A stretch of DNA of 64,000 nt, from assembly GCA_016294075.1 (NCBI GenBank), contig JAEDCQ010000002.1, forward strand, positions 310,001 through 374,000, in the 5' to 3' direction. Of the stretch, positions 52,013-60,397 are shown piece after piece. Positions within the stretch are counted from its first letter, which is position 1, and every line of letters starts with the position of its first letter. The stretch is from Lachnospiraceae bacterium. Lineage in GTDB: Bacteria; Bacillota; Clostridia; Lachnospirales; Lachnospiraceae. The notes beneath the pieces are model-generated. The model was not told the DNA's origin, ran no database searches, and worked only from the letters and a program-made list of their open reading frames with translations. The translations under genes and the position numbers were made by a program.

Positions 52013-52085
52013 GATTGAAACCGGGTATAGCAGTTTGATTATAAAAAGCAGGGAGATAGTTCCCCAAAAAACAAGGAGAAGCAAA

Positions 52086-53594
52086 ATGGCTGAGTATAAA
52101 TTGGAGCTCAAGGGTGTTTGCAAATCTTTCCCCGGGGTTAAGGCGTTGGATGATGTACAGTTGTCTCTTCGTCCCGGAACTGTTCATGCTTTGATGGGCG
52201 AAAATGGTGCAGGAAAATCAACACTTATGAAATGTCTCTTCGGTATTTACAAAATGGACAGAGGAGAAATATTTCTGGATGGCAAGAAGATAGAGGTAAA
52301 TAATCCTGATGAAGCAATGAAGTATGGTATTGCAATGGTGCATCAGGAATTACAGCCGATACCTGCAAGAAGCGTGGCAGAGAATCTTTATTTAGGAAGA
52401 TTTCCAACTAAAAATTATGGACCGTTAAAATTAATAGATCATAAGACGATGTATGCTGAAACCGAAAGGTGGATGAAGGAAGTAAAAATGGATATTGATC
52501 CAAGGGCACTTCTCGGAGATCTTTCCGTGGGACAGATGCAGTCGGTTGAAATTGCAAAAGCTGTTTCCATGCAGGCAAGGGTGGTAATATTCGATGAACC
52601 GACCTCTTCTCTTTCTGATAATGAGGTAGAAGCATTGTTCCGTATTATGAATGATTTGCGGGATAAGGGTGTTGCAATGGTATATATTTCACATAAGATG
52701 GATGAAATCAAGCGGATTGCGGATGATATCACAATCATGCGTGATGGTACATATGTGGGAACATGGCCTGCAGCAGAATTGACGACTGACCAGATTATTG
52801 AAAAGATGGTTGGACGTGAACTTACAAACGTTTATCCGAAAAAGCAAAGTGAACCCGGAGAGGTTGTTCTGGAAGTAAAGAACCTGTGTTCCATTCATGA
52901 AAAATCCTTCCAAAATATCAGTTTTAAACTTCGAAAAGGGGAAATCCTCGGTTTTGGCGGATTGGTAGGTGCACAGAGAACGGAATTGATGGAGGGGATT
53001 TTTGGAATCCGTGGGATTGATTCCGGCGAAATTTTCGTGCACGGCAAACCGGTAAAAATAAAACATCCGATTGATGCAATGAATGCAGGAATTGGTTTGA
53101 TTACGGAAGACCGCCGTGGAAACGGTATTTTCGGATGCCTTTCCGTTAAGGATAATGTAGGTGTATCAGTATATAATAAGTTTCTTAAAGCCGGTTTTAT
53201 ATTAGATCATAAAAGTATTAACGGTATTGTAGATGAGAGTATTGAAAAGCTGAGTATCAAGACTCCGAATATGAAGGTACATATCGCGAATCTGTCCGGT
53301 GGTAACCAGCAAAAGGTTATTGTATCCAGATGGCTTGCAAATAATCCGGATATATTGATTATGGATGAGCCTACGCGTGGTATTGACGCAGGAGCAAAGC
53401 ATGAGATTTATGAGATTATGTGTGACCTTGCAAAACAGGGAAAAGCCATTATCATGATTTCATCAGAAATGTCAGAACTTCTGGGTATGGCAGACAGAGT
53501 CTGCGTAATGTGTAACGGTAAGCTTACCGGTGAGATAGATAAGCCGGAGGAGATGACGCAGGCAAATGTTATGAACTTTGCGACGAGATTCTGA
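52086..53594 (+). CDS. mglA: galactose-type sugar ABC transporter ATPase (two ABC domains)
   Basis: A 502-residue double ATPase of the ribose/galactose class. Seen: Walker A GENGAGKST in the first half, LSVGQMQSVEIAKAVS and Walker B VVIFDEPTSSL; in the second half GLVGAQRTELMEGIFGI (degenerate P-loop, usual in this class), LSGGNQQKVIVSRWLA and ILIMDEPTRGID. I chose the ATG at 52086, with AAGGAG 8 bases before it; the longer frame upstream runs into the hairpin. It is followed 16 bases later by the permease gene. Confidence 0.94.
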   Translation: MAEYKLELKGVCKSFPGVKALDDVQLSLRPGTVHALMGENGAGKSTLMKCLFGIYKMDRGEIFLDGKKIEVNNPDEAMKYGIAMVHQELQPIPARSVAENLYLGRFPTKNYGPLKLIDHKTMYAETERWMKEVKMDIDPRALLGDLSVGQMQSVEIAKAVSMQARVVIFDEPTSSLSDNEVEALFRIMNDLRDKGVAMVYISHKMDEIKRIADDITIMRDGTYVGTWPAAELTTDQIIEKMVGRELTNVYPKKQSEPGEVVLEVKNLCSIHEKSFQNISFKLRKGEILGFGGLVGAQRTELMEGIFGIRGIDSGEIFVHGKPVKIKHPIDAMNAGIGLITEDRRGNGIFGCLSVKDNVGVSVYNKFLKAGFILDHKSINGIVDESIEKLSIKTPNMKVHIANLSGGNQQKVIVSRWLANNPDILIMDEPTRGIDAGAKHEIYEIMCDLAKQGKAIIMISSEMSELLGMADRVCVMCNGKLTGEIDKPEEMTQANVMNFATRF

Positions 53595-53610
53595 TTAGGA
53601 GGAGAAAAAG

Positions 53611-54600
53611 ATGTCTAATATAAATCAAAAGAAAATGAAAGATTTTCTTATCAATAATGGTGTTATCATTGTTATGTTTATCCTTGTTATTTATACAGGA
53701 TTTACGGCAGATAACTTTTTTACAACCAATAACTTTATGAATATTCTTATGAATATGAGTTCCCGTCTGGTAATTGCACTTGGTATTGCAGGTTGTGTTA
53801 TTACGGCAGGCTGTGATCTTTCTGCAGGACGTATGATTGGTTTTGGCGGCTGTATCGCAGGTACATTGCTGCAGCGTATTGATTATTCCGGAAAATTTTT
53901 CCCGGATATGGAACCCTTAAATGTATTTGTCGTAGCATTGCTTGTAATGCTTATCTGTGCGGCATTTGGTTCCATTACAGGTTTCTTCATTGCGTACCTG
54001 CATGTGCCTCCGTTTATTGCAACACTTGCTATGATGGAAATTGTATATGGTATTGCAATGATTTATACAAATGCAACTCCTCTTGGAGGATATGTAAAGG
54101 AATATACAGATGTTGCCGGCGGTAAATTCCTCGGAATCAACTATCTGATTTGGATAGCCCTGATTGTAGCAGCTATTACGTGGTTCATCTTCAATATGAC
54201 ACGTCATGGAAAGTATATGTATGCAATCGGAGGAAATGCACAGGCAGCGGAAGTTGCCGGTGTACCGGTTAAGGCAACCCTGATTTTAATTTACATGAAA
54301 GCGGCAGCTATGTATGGTCTTGCAGGCTTTATGCTTGGCGCAAAAGCGGGTGGCGCGTCCGTTCAGCTTGGATATGGTTATGAAATGGAAGCCATTGCAG
54401 CATGTACCATTGGTGGGGTATCCGTAACCGGTGGACGTGGTAAAGTTTCTTCGGCCATTATTGGTGTTGCGGTATTTGAATTGTTGAAGGTTGCTCTTCA
54501 GTACATGGGTGTTGATGCAAACGCACAGTACATTGCAATCGGTATTGTAATCTTTGTAGCTATTTCACTGGATATCAGAAAGTATATAGCAAGAAAATAA
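53611..54600 (+). CDS. mglC: galactose-type sugar ABC transporter permease
   Basis: A 329-residue permease with about eight to ten helices. Seen: NGVIIVMFILVIYTGFTADN, ALGIAGCVITAGCDLSAGRM, NAQAAEVAGVPV in the cytoplasmic coupling loop, and ACTIGGVSVTGGRGKVSSAI. These are MglC/RbsC features. AGGAGG precedes the ATG. It completes the transporter and is followed by a terminator. Confidence 0.94.
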   Translation: MSNINQKKMKDFLINNGVIIVMFILVIYTGFTADNFFTTNNFMNILMNMSSRLVIALGIAGCVITAGCDLSAGRMIGFGGCIAGTLLQRIDYSGKFFPDMEPLNVFVVALLVMLICAAFGSITGFFIAYLHVPPFIATLAMMEIVYGIAMIYTNATPLGGYVKEYTDVAGGKFLGINYLIWIALIVAAITWFIFNMTRHGKYMYAIGGNAQAAEVAGVPVKATLILIYMKAAAMYGLAGFMLGAKAGGASVQLGYGYEMEAIAACTIGGVSVTGGRGKVSSAIIGVAVFELLKVALQYMGVDANAQYIAIGIVIFVAISLDIRKYIARK

Positions 54601-54615
54601 TAAATGGTTTATAAT

Positions 54616-54651
54616 AATAGCAGTTGGGCTATTTTCCCGACTGCTATTTTT
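54616..54651 (+). terminator. intrinsic terminator after mglC
   Basis: ATAGCAGTTGGG pairs with CCCGACTGCTAT over 12 positions, one being G-T, followed by TTTT. It lies just ahead of the next gene's ribosome site. Confidence 0.8.
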
Positions 54652-54671
54652 ATATTTGGAGGATTAAACAG

Positions 54672-54977
54672 ATGGGAATGATATTGGAGCAGGCAGGTAT
54701 TCCGCTTATAATGTTTGTAATATGTCTGATTTGTGGGGTTCGCATGATTATTATGCAGGAAGCGGGAAGCATACGAGGTAAAAATGCAGGACCGTTAAAG
54801 GATGAAAAAGAGTATGCGAAGCATGGAGGCGTTTTACTGTTAGTTCTTGCTGTGGCAAGCCTTGTGATGGCAGTCTTAATGTTCATCAATGTGTATGCTG
54901 CAGTTGTGGAATTTGTTGTTTGTACGATTGTAGTAAGTATTCTGTGGAAGAAAATGAATGATAAATACGGAGCGTAA
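54672..54977 (+). CDS. small two-to-three-helix membrane protein of unknown function
   Basis: A 101-residue protein with hydrophobic segments at about 8-24 (GIPLIMFVICLICGVRMII) and 52-92 (GVLLLVLAVASLVMAVLMF and VVEFVVCTIVVSILW). I do not recognise it. The ATG at 54672 was chosen because GGAGG stands about 10 bases before it; the longer frame from 54624 starts inside the terminator hairpin. It ends 4 bases before the chimeric gene. Confidence 0.65.
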   Translation: MGMILEQAGIPLIMFVICLICGVRMIIMQEAGSIRGKNAGPLKDEKEYAKHGGVLLLVLAVASLVMAVLMFINVYAAVVEFVVCTIVVSILWKKMNDKYGA

Positions 54978-54981
54978 ATGT

Positions 54982-56040
54982 ATGAGTCAGTATTCTGTGT
55001 TATTGGTGGATGATGAAGAGGATGTGATAGCAGGATTTTTACTTACAGGTATGGTGGGAATATTATCCGGCTGTTCGCTTCGACAGACTCGGGAAGCGGA
55101 AAGTATCAAAATTGGAGTGACGGTCTATGATCAGTATGATACTTTTGTTTCTCAAATGATGGAAGTCTTTAAGAACTATGCCGGTGAGAAGGAAGCAGAA
55201 ACCGGGATTGCAATTACTATTGAAATGTATAATGCAGCGGATAGCCAGACGACACAAAACAGCCAGGTAGAAAGCATGATTAACGACGGCTGTGATGTAG
55301 TCTGTGTCAATCTGGTCGATCGAACGGAGCCCACTACGGTTATTGATATGGCTGAAAAAAACAATGTGCCGGTTATTTTTTTTAACCGCGAGCTGGTGGA
55401 AGAAGACCTTGAACGCTGGGAACGGTTATACTATGTGGGCGCAAAAGCTTTTGAATCGGGAATCATGGAGGGAGAAATTGCGGCAGCAGCCTTTCAAAAT
55501 AATTCCTCTTCGGATAAAAACGGGGATGGAATGATTCAATATCTTGTTCTTGAGGGCGAAGCGGGCCATCAGGATGCTATTGTAAGGACGGAGTATGCGG
55601 TCAGTACAATTGTGGAAAGTGGGATAGACGTAGAAAAAGTCGGATATGCCATTGCCAATTGGAATCGTGCGCAGGCCCAGACAAAAATGGCACAGCTGTT
55701 GCCGGAATATGGCTCCGAAATAGAGCTTGTGCTTGCCAATAATGACGATATGGCTTTAGGAGCAATAGATGCATTAAAGGCGGCGGATATCAGCAGAAAT
55801 GACTGGCCGGTTATTGTCGGAATAGACGGCACGGATGTAGGACTTGAGGCTGTAAAAAAGGGAGAAATGATAGGTACGGTTTATAATGATAAAGAAGGGC
55901 AGGCACAGGGAATTCTTAATCTTGCCTTTGCACTTTCTACGGACGGAAACCTTAGTGAATTAGCATTAGAGGATGGAAAATATCTTCGTCTTCCTTACGC
56001 TAAGGTGTTGCCTGAGGATGTAGATGCTTATTTAAAATAA
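54982..56040 (+). CDS. chimera: response-regulator N-terminus fused to an MglB-like binding lipoprotein
   Basis: A 352-residue ORF. Codons 1-16 read MSQYSVLLVDDEEDVI, the first strand and acidic pocket of a two-component receiver. From about codon 17 it continues AGFLLTGMVGILSGCS, a signal-peptide hydrophobic core with lipobox (Cys31), then a galactose-type binding fold (IKIGVTVYDQYDTFVSQMME, VESMINDGCDVVCVNLVDR, LANNDDMALGAIDALKAADI, GIDGTDVGLEAVKKGE). The usual positively charged signal start is replaced by acidic residues, so export is probably impaired. The simplest reading is a deletion joining a response-regulator start to the next binding-protein gene, losing the rest of the regulator and any kinase between. 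GGAG lies about 9 bases before the ATG. Confidence 0.85.
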   Translation: MSQYSVLLVDDEEDVIAGFLLTGMVGILSGCSLRQTREAESIKIGVTVYDQYDTFVSQMMEVFKNYAGEKEAETGIAITIEMYNAADSQTTQNSQVESMINDGCDVVCVNLVDRTEPTTVIDMAEKNNVPVIFFNRELVEEDLERWERLYYVGAKAFESGIMEGEIAAAAFQNNSSSDKNGDGMIQYLVLEGEAGHQDAIVRTEYAVSTIVESGIDVEKVGYAIANWNRAQAQTKMAQLLPEYGSEIELVLANNDDMALGAIDALKAADISRNDWPVIVGIDGTDVGLEAVKKGEMIGTVYNDKEGQAQGILNLAFALSTDGNLSELALEDGKYLRLPYAKVLPEDVDAYLK

Positions 56041-56046
56041 AAACAG

Positions 56047-56075
56047 TTGACAGATTAAGTGTGAGGTAGTATATT
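56047..56075 (+). promoter_or_regulatory. sigma-A promoter of the fatty-acid operon
   Basis: A perfect TTGACA (56047-56052) and TATATT (56070-56075) are 17 bases apart; the start would fall near 56082, immediately before the FabT-like boxes. Confidence 0.75.
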
Positions 56076-56083
56076 GCATATAA

Positions 56084-56125
56084 ATAGTTTGATAGTCAAA
56101 ATATTTGATTATCAAACTATTTTTT
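56084..56125 (+). promoter_or_regulatory. two FabT-like boxes that also form a hairpin with T-run
   Basis: TTTGATAGTCAAA (56088-56100) and TTTGATTATCAAA (56104-56116) each match the TTTGA-NNN-TCAAA form of the FabT (MarR-family) site known from streptococcal fab genes. The arms at 56084-56100 and 56104-56120 are reverse complements at 16 of 17 positions (the other is G-T) with a 3-base loop, followed by six Ts, so the transcript could also terminate here. No fabT gene is in the window. Confidence 0.72.
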
Positions 56126-56186
56126 GATGAAAAAAATATTAGCGGAATCATAAGAATACGCAGACAAAAAAGAAAGGAAAAAAATC

Positions 56187-56420
56187 ATGTTAGAAAGAGT
56201 AAAAGAAATTATTGAAGAGCAGTTAAATTTAGAAGATGTAGAAATCACGGAAGAAACCAGATTTAAAGAGGATTTGGATGTAGACTCCCTTGATTTATTT
56301 GAATTGGTAATGGCTTTTGAAGAGGAATACGGAGTAGAGATTCCTTCCGAAGAATTAGAAAGCCTTACAACAGTAGGCGCTGTAATCAAATATATGCAGG
56401 ATAAAGGTGTAGATGCATAA
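56187..56420 (+). CDS. acpP: acyl carrier protein
   Basis: A 77-residue acidic protein carrying growing acyl chains on phosphopantetheine. Seen: DLDVDSLDLFELVMAFEEEY with the attachment Ser34 in the DSL motif. AAAGGA precedes the ATG. It is the first gene of the fatty-acid operon and ends 8 bases before fabK. Confidence 0.97.
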   Translation: MLERVKEIIEEQLNLEDVEITEETRFKEDLDVDSLDLFELVMAFEEEYGVEIPSEELESLTTVGAVIKYMQDKGVDA

Positions 56421-56428
56421 GGAGTACT

Positions 56429-57361
56429 ATGAAGACTAGAATCACAGAGCTTTTAAATATTGAATACCCAATCATCCAGGGTGGAATGGCATGGGTTGCA
56501 GAGCACAATCTGGCTGCTGCGGTATCAAATGCCGGAGGACTGGGTCTTATCGGTGCAGGTGGTGCTCCTGCGAAATTTGTGCGGGAACAGATAAAGAAGG
56601 CGAAGGATAAGACAGATAACCCTTTTGGTGTGAACATTATGCTGATGAATCCGGAAGCGGATGCAATTGCACAGGTAATTGTAGAGGAAGGCGTGAAGGT
56701 CGTGACGACCGGCGCCGGTAATCCTGCAAAATACATGGAAATGTGGAAAGAGGCAGGGGTAAAGGTTATTCCTGTTGTAGCAAGTGTGGCTATGGCAAAA
56801 CTGATGGAACGTGCCGGCGCCGATGCGGTTGTGGCAGAGGGAATGGAAAGCGGCGGACACATCGGTTCAACTACGACCATGGCACTTGTTCCGCAGGTTG
56901 TGGATGCGGTGTCTGTTCCTGTTATTGCAGCCGGTGGTATCGGTGACGGAAGGGGCTTTGCTGCAGCCATGATGCTTGGTGCGCAGGCCGTACAAATCGG
57001 AACACGCTTTGTTGTGGCAAATGAATCCATTGTACATAGCAATTATAAGCAGAAGATTGTGAAGGCAAAGGATATCGATTCCACCGTAACCGGAATGTCC
57101 CACGGTCATCCGGTCCGTGCAATCCGCAATCAGATGACAAAGGAATATCTGCGTCTGGAAAAAGAAGGTGCGGATTTTATGGAACTGGAAAGGCTTACAT
57201 TGGGTGCACTTCGCAAAGCCGTTATCGATGGTGATGTTGTAAACGGAACCCTGATGGCGGGGCAGATTGCAGGACTTGTTAACAAAGAACAGTCATGTAA
57301 GGAAATTATTTCAGAGATTATGAATCAGGCGGAAGAACTGCTTGGAAATCAGAAAAGATAA
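56429..57361 (+). CDS. fabK: enoyl-ACP reductase II (FMN-dependent)
   Basis: A 310-residue flavoprotein performing the last reduction of each elongation cycle, used in place of FabI. Seen: LLNIEYPIIQGGMAWVAEHN, SNAGGLGLIGAGGAPAKFV, NPFGVNIMLMNP, GMESGGHIGSTTTMALVPQV and AAGGIGDGRGFAAAMMLGAQ, AVQIGTRF, all FabK/NPD-type FMN-site features. Position between acpP and fabD is typical of Firmicutes. A second paralogue lies further down the operon. FabK enzymes are insensitive to triclosan. Confidence 0.95.
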   Translation: MKTRITELLNIEYPIIQGGMAWVAEHNLAAAVSNAGGLGLIGAGGAPAKFVREQIKKAKDKTDNPFGVNIMLMNPEADAIAQVIVEEGVKVVTTGAGNPAKYMEMWKEAGVKVIPVVASVAMAKLMERAGADAVVAEGMESGGHIGSTTTMALVPQVVDAVSVPVIAAGGIGDGRGFAAAMMLGAQAVQIGTRFVVANESIVHSNYKQKIVKAKDIDSTVTGMSHGHPVRAIRNQMTKEYLRLEKEGADFMELERLTLGALRKAVIDGDVVNGTLMAGQIAGLVNKEQSCKEIISEIMNQAEELLGNQKR

Positions 57362-57395
57362 AACTTTAAGGGAAATATTTATAAGGAGATTGACC

Positions 57396-58319
57396 ATGAA
57401 TAAGATTGCGTTTGTTTTTCCGGGGCAGGGTGCCCAATATGTGGGTATGGGAAAAGAATTTTATGATGCCTATCCGGAGGCAAAGGAAGTATTTCAGCTT
57501 GCAGGTGAAGTGAGCGGGCTTGATATGGAAAAGCTGGTGTTTACGGAAAACGAACAGCTTAACATTACGGAATATACACAGATTGCCATGCTGGCTGCGG
57601 AAGTGGCAACATGGAAGGTGTTGGAGAGCAAGGGAATTAAGGCAGATGTCTGTGCAGGACTTTCCCTCGGTGAATACGGTGCATTGGCAGTATGTGATGT
57701 AATGGATTTGAAAGATTTATTCAGAGTCATTCGCAAAAGAGGAATATACATGCAGGAGGCGTATCCGACCGGCGGTGCAATGAGTGCAGTGCTTGGTTTG
57801 GATGCGCTTACTGTGGAAGCTGTTTGTGAAAAAACAGAGGGTATCGTGTCTGTTGCAAACTATAACTGTCCGGGACAGATTGTGATTACCGGAGAGGAAG
57901 CAGCAGTAAACAAAGCAGCCGAAGCACTTATGCAGGCAGGTGCAAAGCGCTGTATTCCGTTAAAGGTTAGTGGTCCGTTCCACTCTGCGTTACTTAAGGA
58001 TGCAGGAGAAAAATTGTATGAGGAGTTAAAAGATGTTACGGTCCGTGCTCCCAAGATACCATATTTGACAAATGTAACAGCGGATTATGTAACAAGTGAT
58101 GAAAATATTAAAGAACTGCTGAAGCAGCAGGTGTCAAGCTCTGTGCGCTTTTGGCAGAGTATAGAGAAAATGATTGCAGACGGTGTGAATGTATTTATAG
58201 AAATCGGTCCCGGCAAAACCTTAAACGGATTTATCCGTAAAATCAGCAGGGAGGTAAAAGTGCTGAATCTGGATAAACTTGCAGATTTGGAACGTGTAAT
58301 GGAGGAGCTTTCATGTTAA
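57396..58319 (+). CDS. fabD: malonyl-CoA:ACP transacylase
   Basis: A 307-residue enzyme loading malonyl groups onto ACP. Seen: IAFVFPGQGAQYVGMGKEF, the nucleophile Ser90 in GLSLGEYGAL, and the catalytic His196 in GPFHSALL. The ATG at 57396 was chosen because AAGGAG stands about 8 bases before it; the longer frame overlaps fabK. Its end overlaps fabG by 7 bases. Confidence 0.97.
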   Translation: MNKIAFVFPGQGAQYVGMGKEFYDAYPEAKEVFQLAGEVSGLDMEKLVFTENEQLNITEYTQIAMLAAEVATWKVLESKGIKADVCAGLSLGEYGALAVCDVMDLKDLFRVIRKRGIYMQEAYPTGGAMSAVLGLDALTVEAVCEKTEGIVSVANYNCPGQIVITGEEAAVNKAAEALMQAGAKRCIPLKVSGPFHSALLKDAGEKLYEELKDVTVRAPKIPYLTNVTADYVTSDENIKELLKQQVSSSVRFWQSIEKMIADGVNVFIEIGPGKTLNGFIRKISREVKVLNLDKLADLERVMEELSC

Positions 58320-59053
58320 CAGGAAAAACAGCAGTGGTAACCGGTGCGGCAAGAGGGATTGGTAAGGAAATTGCTCTGACTCTGGCAAAGAACGGAGCAA
58401 CGGTTATCGTGAATTATAACGGCTCAAAGGAGCGGGCGGAAGCAGTTGTCTTAGAAATCAAGGCAGCAGGCGGAGAAGCCGAAGCCATGCAGTGTAACGT
58501 GGCAGATTTTGAAGCAAGTGAAAAAATGGTACAGGATGTACTTTCAAAATATAAAAAGGTGGATATTCTGGTAAATAATGCCGGAATCACAAAAGATAAT
58601 CTGATTATGCGAATGACGGAAGAAGATTATGATGCAGTTTTAGATACAAATTTAAAAGGTGCATTTAATATGATTCGTCATCTATCAAGAAATTTTATAA
58701 AACTAAGAGGCGGCAAGATTGTAAATATTTCTTCTGTCAGCGGCGTTATGGGTAATGCCGGACAGAGTAATTACTCTGCTTCTAAAGCAGGATTAATCGG
58801 GCTTACGAAGAGCGTGGCAAGAGAATTGGCAAGCCGCAATGTATGTGTCAATGCAGTGGCTCCGGGTTTTATTGCTACAGAGATGACCGAAGTTTTATCG
58901 GAAGAGGTACAGAAAAAAATAAAAGAAATGATTCCTCTGGGTAAGATGGGAAGCCCGAAGGATGTAGCTGAGCTGGTATTGTTTTTGGCGGGGAGCCGGT
59001 CGGATTATATTACCGGACAGGTAATGCATGTAGACGGCGGTATGGTGATGTAA
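58313..59053 (+). CDS. fabG: 3-oxoacyl-ACP reductase
   Basis: A 246-residue short-chain dehydrogenase reducing 3-ketoacyl-ACP with NADPH. Seen: TGAARGIGKEIA (cofactor loop), NNAGI, the catalytic Ser141, Tyr154 and Lys158 (YSASKAG), and DVAELVLFLAGSRSDYITGQ. Its start lies inside fabD. Its last codons begin a 20-bp tandem repeat that runs into the gap before fabF. Confidence 0.97.
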   Translation: MLTGKTAVVTGAARGIGKEIALTLAKNGATVIVNYNGSKERAEAVVLEIKAAGGEAEAMQCNVADFEASEKMVQDVLSKYKKVDILVNNAGITKDNLIMRMTEEDYDAVLDTNLKGAFNMIRHLSRNFIKLRGGKIVNISSVSGVMGNAGQSNYSASKAGLIGLTKSVARELASRNVCVNAVAPGFIATEMTEVLSEEVQKKIKEMIPLGKMGSPKDVAELVLFLAGSRSDYITGQVMHVDGGMVM

Positions 59054-59094
59054 CCATCCCCACGGTGATGTAATCATCCCCACGGTGATATAAG
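59044..59094 (+). repeat. 20-bp tandem repeat across the fabG stop codon
   Basis: The unit GGTGATGTAACCATCCCCAC (59044-59063) is followed by a copy with one change (59064-59083) and a partial third copy (GGTGATATAAG, to 59094). The first copy contains the fabG stop codon. It looks like a recent local duplication of the fabG 3' end. Confidence 0.9.
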
Positions 59095-59147
59095 ACCAAA
59101 GCAGGATGGACGAAACACAAAGTCATAAGAAAGGGATAGGGAAGGCT

Positions 59148-60383
59148 ATGAAAAGACGAGTAGTGGTAACCGGTCTTGGTGCGATTACACCAATCGGAAA
59201 CAGTGTGGAAGAATTCTGGAACGGCATAAAAGAAGAAAAAATCGGTTTTGCTCCGATTACATATTTTGATACAACGGATTACCGCTGTAAATTGGCGGCA
59301 GAGGTAAAGAATTTTGACCCTGCACAGTACATGGATAAAAAAGCGGCAAGAAGAATGGAGCAGTTCTGCCAGTTTGCCGTTGCGGCAGCAGGCGAGGCAA
59401 TAAAGGATGCAGGTCTGGATATGGAAAAAGAAGACCCGTATATGGTCGGCTGTAATGTCGGAAGCGGAATCGGAAGTCTTCAGGCAATGGAAAGAGAGCA
59501 TGACCGTTTAAAGGAAAAAGGTCCGAATAAGGTAGGCCCCATGCTTGTTCCGCTTATGATTTCCAATATGGCAGCAGGTAATGTCAGCATTGCATACGGA
59601 TTAAAAGGAAAGAGCTTAAATGTTGTTACGGCATGTGCAACAGGTACACATTCTATCGGTGAAGCATACCGTACGATTCAGTATGGTGATGCAGATGTCA
59701 TGATTGCAGGCGGAACCGAAAGCTCTGTTACTCCAATCGGTATCGCCGGATTTTCAGCTTTGACGGCACTTTCTTCTTCGGAGGATCCGACACGCTGTTC
59801 TATTCCGTTTGATAAGGAGAGAAATGGATTTGTAATGGGTGAGGGAGCCGGAATCGTAGTTTTGGAGGAGCTGGAACACGCAAAAGCACGCGGCGCTAAG
59901 ATTTATGCTGAGGTAATCGGCTACGGATGCTCTTCGGATGCATATCATATCACCTCTCCGGCAGAAGACGGAAGCGGTGCGGCAAGGGCCATGACAAATG
60001 CGATGGCAGACGGTAAAGTGAAACCGGAGGATATTACTTATATCAACGCACACGGAACCAGCACGCATCATAACGATTTATTCGAAACAAAGGCAATCAA
60101 GCTTGCTTTTGGAGAGCATGCATATAATTTAAAGATTAACTCCACCAAATCTATGGTAGGTCATCTGCTCGGAGCAGCAGGAGCCGTGGAATTCTTAACC
60201 TGTGTAAAGGAAGTGGAAGAAGGCTTTATTCATAAAACAGTAGGCTTGCAGGAAACAGAAGAGGAAATGGACTTAAACTACTGTAAGCAGAGTTATCGTG
60301 AGGAAGTTCCTTACGCACTGAGTAATTCCCTTGGCTTTGGCGGACATAACGCCAGCCTGTTAATTAAAAAGTACGAAGCATAA
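59148..60383 (+). CDS. fabF: beta-ketoacyl-ACP synthase II
   Basis: A 411-residue condensing enzyme extending acyl-ACP with malonyl-ACP. Seen: RRVVVTGLGAITPIGNSVEE, the catalytic Cys163 (VTACATGTHSIGEAYR), and the two histidines in NAHGTSTHHND near residue 303 and SMVGHLLGAAGAVE near residue 340. The ATG at 59148 fits the family start; the longer frame from 59106 adds a non-conserved lysine-rich stretch. The gap to fabG holds the 20-bp repeats. Confidence 0.97.
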   Translation: MKRRVVVTGLGAITPIGNSVEEFWNGIKEEKIGFAPITYFDTTDYRCKLAAEVKNFDPAQYMDKKAARRMEQFCQFAVAAAGEAIKDAGLDMEKEDPYMVGCNVGSGIGSLQAMEREHDRLKEKGPNKVGPMLVPLMISNMAAGNVSIAYGLKGKSLNVVTACATGTHSIGEAYRTIQYGDADVMIAGGTESSVTPIGIAGFSALTALSSSEDPTRCSIPFDKERNGFVMGEGAGIVVLEELEHAKARGAKIYAEVIGYGCSSDAYHITSPAEDGSGAARAMTNAMADGKVKPEDITYINAHGTSTHHNDLFETKAIKLAFGEHAYNLKINSTKSMVGHLLGAAGAVEFLTCVKEVEEGFIHKTVGLQETEEEMDLNYCKQSYREEVPYALSNSLGFGGHNASLLIKKYEA

Positions 60384-60397
60384 AAAGGAGAAAACAG

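Noticed and set aside
56386..57042. 218-codon minus-strand frame across fabK
   Set aside because: Antisense of a conserved enzyme; Ala/Thr/Pro-rich low-complexity product with no family features.
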